NCBI GenBank assembly: GCA_016193065.1
Contig: JACPSX010000264.1
Location: forward strand, 1-22,428
Length of the DNA: 22,428 bases
Origin: Candidatus Tectimicrobiota bacterium
GTDB taxonomy: Bacteria > JACPSX01
Reading direction: 5' to 3'
Part shown: piece after piece, positions 1 through 5,892 of the stretch
Position numbering within the stretch: position 1 is the first letter of the stretch
How the letters are laid out: every line of letters begins with the position of its first letter
Translations under genes and position numbers: made by a program
The notes under the pieces: generated by a model
What the model saw: the letters and a program-made list of their open reading frames with translations, nothing else
Told to the model about the DNA's origin: nothing
Database searches by the model: none

Positions 1-67
1 GCAAAGAGAACGAAACTGCCCTATGTCAAAGTGAAGGCAATATTTTGGGGAAACCGCCAGCAACTCA

Positions 68-97
68 TTGACAACGGGACGGCGGTCTATTTATACT
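68..97 (+). promoter_or_regulatory. Sigma70-type promoter of the molybdenum hydroxylase operon
   Basis: The -35 box TTGACA is at 68-73 and the -10 box TATACT at 92-97, with an 18-bp spacer. Transcription would begin near 104, leaving about 24 nt before the GTG at 128, which has GGGAG at 114-118. The promoter explains why the true start of the first gene lies downstream of an in-frame TTG at 68. Bases 1-67 hold no recognisable gene. One frame stays open from 1 to 138 and could be the tail of an upstream gene, but I do not recognise it. Confidence 0.7.
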
Positions 98-127
98 GCG
101 GGCCGATCTTGCCGGGAGCCACAAGCC

Positions 128-619
128 GTGAAAATTAAAAAGCGCTGGAAGGTTTTCTTCCTCATCAACGGAAAACGTCGCTCTCTTACCATCGAGCCTC
201 ACTGGACTCTACTGGAAGTCCTGCGCGATCAACTGGGCCTCACGGGGACCAAGAAAGGTTGCGACCGGGCGGAGTGCGGAAGCTGCACCGTTCTACTTGA
301 AAGGGAACCGGTCTATTCCTGCCAGGTTCTGGCCGTCCAGGCCCGCGGCCAGAGGATCACCACCATCGAAGGGCTGACCCGCAACGGCAAGCTCCACCCC
401 GTGCAGCAATCCTTCATCGATCACGACGGGGTGCAGTGCGGCTTCTGCACTCCGGGCTTCGTTTTGACGGCAAGCGCCTTCCTCGATCGTACCCGACGGC
501 CCACACCCGACCAGGTCAAGCAGGCCCTGTCGGGAAACATCTGCCGCTGCAACGCCTACGTGAAGATCATAGAATCCGTCCTTTCCGCTTCCAAGAGAGG
601 GAAGAGGATCCGTGACTAG
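128..619 (+). CDS. Xanthine dehydrogenase family [2Fe-2S] subunit (CoxS/HcrC-like)
   Basis: Small iron-sulfur subunit of a molybdenum hydroxylase; it passes electrons from the molybdenum centre to the FAD subunit. The 163-residue product has the usual length and two domains. The N-terminal plant-ferredoxin-like cluster uses Cys45, Cys50, Cys53 and Cys65 (GCDRAECGSC). The C-terminal helical domain carries the second cluster at Cys104, Cys107, Cys139 and Cys141 (QCGFCTPG and ICRC). All eight ligands are present. I chose GTG at 128 because GGGAG sits 9 nt upstream and the promoter's -10 box lies before it; the in-frame TTG at 68 overlaps the -35 box. The stop overlaps the start of the Mo-subunit gene by 8 nt, indicating translational coupling. 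The substrate cannot be told from this subunit. Confidence 0.93.
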   Translation: MKIKKRWKVFFLINGKRRSLTIEPHWTLLEVLRDQLGLTGTKKGCDRAECGSCTVLLEREPVYSCQVLAVQARGQRITTIEGLTRNGKLHPVQQSFIDHDGVQCGFCTPGFVLTASAFLDRTRRPTPDQVKQALSGNICRCNAYVKIIESVLSASKRGKRIRD

Positions 620-869
620 ATCTCTTGCCGTGGTGGGAAAAAGTCTCACGCGCCTCGGGGCCCTGGAAAAGGTCACCGGCCGCAGCCAGTATACGGGAGA
701 CCTGACGTTACCCGGAATGCTGCACGCCAAAATCCTGCGCAGCCCCCACCCACATGCGCGCATCGTGAGCATCGACACTTGCGCTGCACAGGCTCTGCCC
801 GGAGTTGCGGCGGTCGTTACTCCAAGGGACGTGGCTCCCGACACTCGCCTGCAGCCCGATCGTGCGTGA
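612..869 (+). pseudogene. N-terminal fragment of molybdenum hydroxylase large subunit, cut off by a frameshift
   Basis: This reading frame begins with GTG at 612, overlapping the end of the iron-sulfur subunit gene, and encodes the first part of the Mo-binding subunit. The stretches LEKVTGRSQYTGDLTLPGML and RSPHPHARIVSIDT, then PGVAAVVTPRDVAP, match the family N-terminus. At about residue 75 the family resemblance ends and a stop follows at 867-869. The continuation of the protein is found in another frame about 15-20 codons later. Between the two, the conserved segment that normally carries the VRYVGxPVA motif is missing. This is either a real inactivating deletion or an assembly error. Confidence 0.85.
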
Positions 870-2829
870 AGAAGTCGCCGAAGCGGCCCTGGATCTCATT
901 CAGGTGGAGTACGAGATCTTGCCGGCTTTCTTCGACCCCATGCAAGCCATGAAGCCGGATGCTTTTTCCATCCACCCCGGCGGCAACATAGCCGGGGGCA
1001 AGCCCATTGTTCTGGAGCGGGGCAGCGTGGAGGAGGGCTTTGCCCAGGCCGAACGGACCTTCGAGGGCACCTACACGACCCAGGTGCACTGCGCCGCCGG
1101 AATGGAGCCCCGGGTGGCCCTGGCCCAGTGGGATGGGGATTTTCTGACCGTCTGGAAATCCAGCCGGGGAATTCACATGCTCGATCGTCCCGCGCTGGCG
1201 CGGGGCCTCGGCATCCCCGCGCAGCAGGTCCGGGTGATCTGCCCCGCCATGGGGGGCGGGTTCGGCAGCAAGGACGAAACCCGAATGGGAACCCTCACGG
1301 CACTTCTGGCCCGCAAGTGCGGAAAACCCGTGCGCATGGAATACACGCGGCAGGAAGAGTTCGTGGCCGGACGCACCCGCCACCCTTCCATCACCCATCT
1401 CAAGGTGGGGATCGGCCGCAACGGGGAGATCACCGCGATCCACGCCAGAACCATCATGAGCAAGGGAGCCTACATGTCCTCGGGCAGCGCAGTGATCCGG
1501 CGCTGCGGACAAGGGGCTCTTTACCTGTACCAGACCCCCAACGCCAAGTTTGAAGGGACCCTGGTCTACACCAACGTCCCCCCGGCCGGTTCCTACCGGG
1601 CACTGGGAGCTCCGCAAGGGCAGTTTGCCCTGGAAGTCCACATGGACAAGATTGCAGAGGCTCTGGGCCTCAATCCCCTGGAATTCCGCCGCCGCCACCA
1701 CGTGAAGCCGGAGGGGCAACCCGGACGGCGCCTGACTCCCCCCGGAGAACTGGTCTCCGACCAGCCCGTGGAGGGAGGAATCCCGTTTTCGAGCAACCGG
1801 CTGTCCGAATGTGTGCGACTGGGGTCCAGGGCCATGGGCTGGCAGCGTCGTTGGCGTCCTCCCAATTCCTCCCCGGGCCCCAAGAAGCGGGGACTGGGCA
1901 TGGCCCTTGGACTTTACCGGGGAGGTCTCGCCCAGAAAGCCGGTGCGGAAGTGGAAGCCCGCCTCGATGGCAGCGTCGAGATTCGGGTGGGGACGATTGA
2001 CGTCGGAGAAGGGGCCTTCACGACGCTGCTCCAGATCGGTGCGGAAGCTCTGGAGATCGAACCGGCCCGCGTCACCATCCTGGGTGGAGATACCGCCACA
2101 ACCCCGGAGGCTCCGGTCACATCGGGTTCCTCGACCACATTCTCCATGGGAACCGCCGTGCAGCAGGCGGCAGCCACCCTGAAGGAGAGGATTCTCGACC
2201 GGGTATGCGCTCAGTTGGGGGCAGATCGAGAAAACGTGAAGTGGAACAAGGGCGCCATCCAGATGAACAGGCCCACGAAAAAGACGGTTGCCTGGAAGCA
2301 GGCGCTGGCTCTGCTTTCCCCCGAGGAGCGCCGGGTGCGGCTGGCGATCCAGCCGGGCAGCACGGAATTCGTCATTAATTCCTTCGCGGCTCACTTTGCC
2401 GAAGTCGAGGTGGATACGGAAACCGGGAAGGTTGCGGTCGTAAAATATGTGGCGGCCCACGATTCGGGCCGCATCGTCAACCCGGCTGCCGCCCAGAATC
2501 AGGTGGAGGGGGGCGTGATGCAGATGCTCGGGTATGCTCTGACCGAGGAATTGCTCGTCGATCCGAAAACCGGCATTCCTCTCAATGGAAATTTTCTGGA
2601 GCACAAGGTCCCCGTGATCGTGGACCTTCCGCCTCTCAAGACCATCTTCGTGAATGCTCCCGACCCTGCGGGTCCTTTTGGAGCCAAAGCCCTCGGCGAG
2701 CCTCCATCGATTCCTGTGGCGCCCGCGATTTCCAACGCGATATACAACGCAATCGGGATCCGGTTCCAGGATCTGCCGATCACTCCCGGCAAGATACTGG
2801 ACCAGCTCCCCCTGAAAGGGAGAGGTTAG
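805..2829 (+). CDS. Molybdopterin-binding subunit of a xanthine dehydrogenase family enzyme, lacking its N-terminus
   Basis: This frame holds most of the large catalytic subunit, which binds molybdopterin cytosine dinucleotide and hydroxylates or reduces the substrate. Family resemblance starts near residue 19 (IVREEVAEAALDLIQVEYE); the first residues from the TTG at 805 are not homologous, so this TTG is only the formal frame start. Visible motifs are MGGGFGSK (149-156) for cofactor binding, PPAGSYRALGAPQGQ before the central domain, DSGRIVNPAAAQNQVEGG, and GAKALGEPP with the expected catalytic Glu near 632. Together with the 612-869 fragment the locus spans about 739 codons, against roughly 750-790 for intact relatives. 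The enzyme is probably inactive unless the break is a sequencing artefact. The substrate class (purine, aldehyde, aromatic acyl-CoA) is not decided. Confidence 0.85.
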   Translation: MRRSLLQGTWLPTLACSPIVREEVAEAALDLIQVEYEILPAFFDPMQAMKPDAFSIHPGGNIAGGKPIVLERGSVEEGFAQAERTFEGTYTTQVHCAAGMEPRVALAQWDGDFLTVWKSSRGIHMLDRPALARGLGIPAQQVRVICPAMGGGFGSKDETRMGTLTALLARKCGKPVRMEYTRQEEFVAGRTRHPSITHLKVGIGRNGEITAIHARTIMSKGAYMSSGSAVIRRCGQGALYLYQTPNAKFEGTLVYTNVPPAGSYRALGAPQGQFALEVHMDKIAEALGLNPLEFRRRHHVKPEGQPGRRLTPPGELVSDQPVEGGIPFSSNRLSECVRLGSRAMGWQRRWRPPNSSPGPKKRGLGMALGLYRGGLAQKAGAEVEARLDGSVEIRVGTIDVGEGAFTTLLQIGAEALEIEPARVTILGGDTATTPEAPVTSGSSTTFSMGTAVQQAAATLKERILDRVCAQLGADRENVKWNKGAIQMNRPTKKTVAWKQALALLSPEERRVRLAIQPGSTEFVINSFAAHFAEVEVDTETGKVAVVKYVAAHDSGRIVNPAAAQNQVEGGVMQMLGYALTEELLVDPKTGIPLNGNFLEHKVPVIVDLPPLKTIFVNAPDPAGPFGAKALGEPPSIPVAPAISNAIYNAIGIRFQDLPITPGKILDQLPLKGRG

Positions 2830-2832
2830 ACC

Positions 2833-3810
2833 TTGCATCCCTTCCGCTACGCCGAACCCGAGTCCGTGGCAGAGGCCTGCCGGTTTTTGAAGCGGCAGGG
2901 GACTTCCGCCATGCCGATCGCCGGCGGGACGGACCTCCTGAGCGAAATCAAGGACGGGGTGGCCAAGCCGGAATCCGTTCTAAACTTAAAGAGGTTGCCG
3001 AGCCTGGCGCACATCCGTGAACAGGATGGGGCGCTGAGGATCGGCGGCATGACCACTCTGTCCCAGTTGCAGGTATATCCGGTCCTGCGCCGGAATTTCC
3101 GGATCATAGAAGAGGCGCTCTCCACCCTCGCCACCCCGCAGATCCGGGCGGTGGGAACCGTAGCAGGAAACCTCTGCCAGCGCCCCCGCTGCCTCTATTA
3201 CCGCCACCCTCTTTTCCTCTGCGCCAAGAAGGGAGGGACGACTTGCTTCGCGCTGGATGGCGACAGCCGCTACCACGCCATTTTGCAGAACGACCTATGC
3301 CCGATGGTCCACCCTTCGGATTTAGCCCCTGCGTTCATTGCCTTGGAAGCCCAGGTCTTGCTGGCCGGCCCGGAGGAGAAACGTCTCCTCCCTTTGGAGG
3401 AGTTTTTCCTGCTCCCCGGTCAGAACTTGAGCCGGGAGACGGTTCTAAAACCAGGGGAGATTTTGGTCGAAGTCCGGGTCCCCAAGCCGAAGGCGGGGAC
3501 CCGGGGGACGTATTTAAAGTTCCGGGAGCGCGGAGCGGGTGATTTTGCGCTGGTAAGCGCGGCGTGCTCCGGCCGGGTTCTGAGGGGGACGGTCGCCGAG
3601 CTTCGCCTGGTCCTGGGAGGGGTGGCACCCATTCCCTTCCGGGCCCGTCAAGCCGAGGAGATGCTCATGGGGCAGAGGCCCAAAAAGGAATTCTTCGCGG
3701 CAGCCGCCCAAGCGGTCCTCGCGGCAGCCACCCCCCTCTCCGGCAACCGCTACAAGATCGAAGCCGCCCGAACGCTCATGGTCAGGGCCATGCAGGCCGT
3801 CCTGAAGTGA
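2833..3810 (+). CDS. FAD-binding subunit of molybdenum hydroxylase, with a cysteine-rich insertion
   Basis: Medium subunit that accepts electrons from the [2Fe-2S] subunit through FAD. It is 325 residues long, typical for the family. FAD motifs are PIAGGTDLL (28-36) and AVGTVAGNLCQ (106-116). Between about 115 and 156 lies a loop with Cys115, Cys120, Cys130, Cys138 and Cys156 and the phrase RCLYYRHPLFLC. This resembles the insertion that binds an extra [4Fe-4S] cluster in 4-hydroxybenzoyl-CoA reductase beta (HcrB) and in PaoB/YagS. Start: TTG at 2833, with GGGAGAGG at 2818-2825 and only 3 nt after the preceding stop. The subunit order small-large-medium fits a CoxSLM-type arrangement. The gene itself looks intact although its partner is broken. 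Confidence 0.92.
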   Translation: MHPFRYAEPESVAEACRFLKRQGTSAMPIAGGTDLLSEIKDGVAKPESVLNLKRLPSLAHIREQDGALRIGGMTTLSQLQVYPVLRRNFRIIEEALSTLATPQIRAVGTVAGNLCQRPRCLYYRHPLFLCAKKGGTTCFALDGDSRYHAILQNDLCPMVHPSDLAPAFIALEAQVLLAGPEEKRLLPLEEFFLLPGQNLSRETVLKPGEILVEVRVPKPKAGTRGTYLKFRERGAGDFALVSAACSGRVLRGTVAELRLVLGGVAPIPFRARQAEEMLMGQRPKKEFFAAAAQAVLAAATPLSGNRYKIEAARTLMVRAMQAVLK

Positions 3811-3829
3811 GAAAATCCTCAATTTTCCG

Positions 3830-3858
3830 GATCTTCTCGCCGACAATTTTGCTATATT
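3830..3858 (+). promoter_or_regulatory. Possible promoter of the 3898-4935 gene pair
   Basis: A good -10 box, TATATT at 3853-3858, lies in a short AT-richer gap after the FAD subunit gene. The -35 region (around 3830-3835) matches the consensus poorly, so this is tentative. It would give a leader of about 30 nt before the ATG at 3898. Confidence 0.3.
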
Positions 3859-3897
3859 AAGCAGTTGGAATTTCCGTTGCCTTACGGGAGAGGGCGA

Positions 3898-4317
3898 ATG
3901 AAAAGCAAGATCGGGCTTTGGATGGTGATCGCACTGGGGCTGATGGCTGCCGGGATGGGTACCACAGGCCGCGGACCGGGAGAAATCCCCATCCCCAGCA
4001 AGGACTTCTCCGCCACCATCGTGGACCGCCAAAACATCGCCACCCATGTAACCCAGATCAGCTTCAACGGGCAGGCCACCCTCCAGGGAGCCCGCGGAGA
4101 AGGCTCGCTGATCATTCCCTTCGACCGGATCAAGACCATCTCGTTCAGCGAGGCCAACACCCAAAAGCGCCGCGCCCGCATCACCTTCAAGGATGCCGGC
4201 GAGAGCGTGGACGTGGTGGTCGACGGGCAACTCAAGGTTTACGGAAAAAGCCGCTTTGGTGCCTTTGAAATCACCATGAAAAACATCCAACGTATAGACT
4301 TCACAGAGACCCCTTGA
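3898..4317 (+). CDS. Hypothetical exported protein, 139 aa
   Basis: I do not recognise the family. The product begins with Lys-Ser-Lys followed by a hydrophobic stretch (about residues 5-20), which reads as a signal peptide or membrane anchor, so it probably acts outside the cytoplasm. The rest alternates polar and hydrophobic residues as in a small beta-rich domain, with phrases such as SLIIPFDRIKTISF and ITMKNIQRIDF. The ATG at 3898 is preferred over an in-frame TTG at 3865 because AGGG precedes it and it places the charged residues directly ahead of the hydrophobic segment. The next gene starts 15 nt after the stop, with its ribosome binding site overlapping the stop, so the two are probably co-transcribed. 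Confidence 0.75.
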   Translation: MKSKIGLWMVIALGLMAAGMGTTGRGPGEIPIPSKDFSATIVDRQNIATHVTQISFNGQATLQGARGEGSLIIPFDRIKTISFSEANTQKRRARITFKDAGESVDVVVDGQLKVYGKSRFGAFEITMKNIQRIDFTETP

Positions 4318-4332
4318 GGAGATCCCCAAAGC

Positions 4333-4935
4333 ATGTCCACTCTTAAAGAGCAATATTTCCAGAGATTCGCCTCTCAAGGACTGGCCCGCCTCACGGAAGA
4401 ATACCAGAAGAAGTATCATCCCAAGAAAGGGGACCGCTTCTTCTACAACGAGGTGACTTACGAGATCAGCAACGCCAACGTCGTGAACGGGGAGATCGAA
4501 TTCGAGATCTCCTCCAAGATTCCGCAAGATCTCCTCGCCAAGAAGATGACCCTGGAAGAGTACTTTGAGGCCGTCAAAAAGACAGTGCTGAAAGAGGCCG
4601 AGAAACCCGTGTCGATCGACATGGAGAACATTATTCGGGAAGTGCGGGCCGACGAGACCAAGGAGCGGGACTACGTAAAGCTGCTCTACCGCTACCCTCC
4701 CGACAAAGTTTATGACGAAAAAAAGGTCATTCGGGAGGCGGAGGAAATCCGGCAGGGTAAATCTCCCCTACCGGGGCCGGAGATCCCCGGCGTCTCAACG
4801 CTGGCCGGAAAGCTCGTCCTGCTGGCCGTAGAGCGGGGTATCCAGGAAAAGGCCAAGGCCCATCTCGAAACTCTCATAAAAGCCAACGATGAAGTGATTG
4901 CAGAGCTCAAGCAGAAGAGCCGCAAGGGATCCTGA
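4333..4935 (+). CDS. Hypothetical protein, 200 aa, charged and helical
   Basis: Not recognised. The sequence is highly charged, with many Lys and Glu residues, no signal peptide and no membrane segment, so it is likely cytoplasmic and largely helical. A central stretch (about residues 100-150) contains RYPPDKVYDEKKVIREAEE, and the C-terminus is helical with ALIKAN-like charged heptads. The start is well supported: GAGGAG overlaps the TGA of the upstream gene and lies 9-11 nt before the ATG. It forms a two-gene unit with the exported protein at 3898-4317. No catalytic motif is visible. Confidence 0.8.
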   Translation: MSTLKEQYFQRFASQGLARLTEEYQKKYHPKKGDRFFYNEVTYEISNANVVNGEIEFEISSKIPQDLLAKKMTLEEYFEAVKKTVLKEAEKPVSIDMENIIREVRADETKERDYVKLLYRYPPDKVYDEKKVIREAEEIRQGKSPLPGPEIPGVSTLAGKLVLLAVERGIQEKAKAHLETLIKANDEVIAELKQKSRKGS

Positions 4936-4956
4936 GAAAGTCCCTCAAAAAACCCC

Positions 4957-4985
4957 TTGCCTTTTTCTCTCCCTGCCTGTAAACT
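4957..4985 (+). promoter_or_regulatory. Candidate promoter of the PxxKW protein gene
   Basis: TTGCCT at 4957-4962 and TAAACT at 4980-4985 are separated by 17 bp, each matching the sigma70 consensus at four of six positions. A transcript starting near 4992 would carry the GC-rich hairpin at 4999-5020 in its leader. Confidence 0.35.
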
Positions 4986-4998
4986 ACCACTTTTGTGT

Positions 4999-5020
4999 GC
5001 CCGGGGTTCCGGCCCCGGGC
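4999..5020 (+). terminator. GC-rich hairpin, possible terminator or leader hairpin
   Basis: GCCCGGGG (4999-5006) pairs perfectly with CCCCGGGC (5013-5020) around a 6-nt loop and is followed by only three T residues. It may terminate the upstream gene pair weakly, or be a leader hairpin of the gene at 5056. Confidence 0.4.
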
Positions 5021-5055
5021 TTTCCTGTGATTGTCTATGAGAGGAGGTGATTCCA

Positions 5056-5343
5056 ATGATTTGCGCTACCGTGCGGTCCGGCACCGAATGCGTCTTTATG
5101 AAGGAAAAGGGGTGCTCTTTCAACGGCGGGGAGTGCTATCCCATTGTGGAGGCTTGCCAGGGTTGCGCCCATGTCCTGGAGCTGCCCACGGGGAAATTCT
5201 GTGATGCCTACGGAAACCCCGCCGTCAAGTGGGTGCTGGGCCGCTGCAATTATGCCACCCACGTAAACAACGGCCACCAGAACAACGGGTCCACCAAGAA
5301 GCTGAATCCTCTCAAGGCTTCCAAGAGAAGCGCCCGCGGCTGA
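5056..5343 (+). CDS. PxxKW family cysteine-rich protein, 95 aa
   Basis: Small protein with eight cysteines, at 3, 12, 20, 27, 34, 37, 49 and 64, and the family-defining PAVKW at 55-59, followed by a conserved RCNYATH. The cysteine pattern suggests a metal or iron-sulfur site, but the family's biochemical function is not known to me. The C-terminal 25 residues are basic and rich in Asn, Lys and Ser, probably disordered. The start is decided by an unusually perfect ribosome binding site, AGGAGGTGAT at 5042-5051, immediately before ATG 5056; a GTG at 5047 lies inside that site and is not the start. The gene is a single transcription unit convergent with rimI. Confidence 0.85.
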   Translation: MICATVRSGTECVFMKEKGCSFNGGECYPIVEACQGCAHVLELPTGKFCDAYGNPAVKWVLGRCNYATHVNNGHQNNGSTKKLNPLKASKRSARG

Positions 5344-5398
5344 CATAAACGCGGAGGAGAGGCCCCGGATCACACCGCACCCGGAGCCTCGAGCGGCT

Positions 5399-5878
5399 CT
5401 ACGGCAAGAGGAGCTCCATCATCAGGGCATCCTCGCGCGTGTCCTCATAGTAGCCCCGGCGCACCCCGATCGGCGAAAACCCCAGGCCGCGGTAAAGGTT
5501 TTGGGCGGGAACATTCGAGCGCCGTACTTCCAGGAGCAGCCGCCTGGCCTCGTGGGCTGCGGCAAACCTCCGGACCTCACGGATCAAACTGCGGCCCAGC
5601 CCGTGCCGCCGCAGGTCGGGGTGAACGGCGAGGTTCGTAATATGGACTTCGTCAACGACGTGCCAGAAACAGACATATCCCGCCACACCTCTGGGGAAGC
5701 CGCTGTTGGGGTAGCGAATCACCAGATTGTACGAGAGGCCATCGAGCTTCAATTCGTGAACGAAGGACGATCGGGGCCAGGGGGAGGAGAAGGAAAGGTT
5801 CTCGATGGCCATGACCGAGTCCAGGTCCTCAGGCGTCATGGGCTCGATGGTTGTTTTCCTGTCCACTTCCTGCGACAT
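5399..5878 (-). CDS. rimI: Ribosomal-protein-alanine N-acetyltransferase RimI
   Basis: GNAT-fold acetyltransferase of 159 residues. RimI transfers an acetyl group from acetyl-CoA to the N-terminal alanine of ribosomal protein S18; closely related proteins may have other targets. The acetyl-CoA binding loop RRHGLG and the preceding ITNLAVHPDLR strand are clear, as is the C-terminal NLYRGLGFSPIG followed by a Tyr-rich GYY segment typical of RimI. The gene starts 14 nt after the stop of the coiled-coil gene, so it is probably translated from the same message. The ribosome binding site is weak, consistent with coupling. Confidence 0.88.
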   Translation of the reverse strand: MSQEVDRKTTIEPMTPEDLDSVMAIENLSFSSPWPRSSFVHELKLDGLSYNLVIRYPNSGFPRGVAGYVCFWHVVDEVHITNLAVHPDLRRHGLGRSLIREVRRFAAAHEARRLLLEVRRSNVPAQNLYRGLGFSPIGVRRGYYEDTREDALMMELLLP

Positions 5879-5892
5879 TGCTATGGAAAGCC

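Noticed and set aside
817-2838. Minus-strand frame of 673 codons opposite the molybdenum subunit gene
   Set aside because: It is the antisense shadow of a GC-rich gene whose plus-strand frame has clear family motifs.
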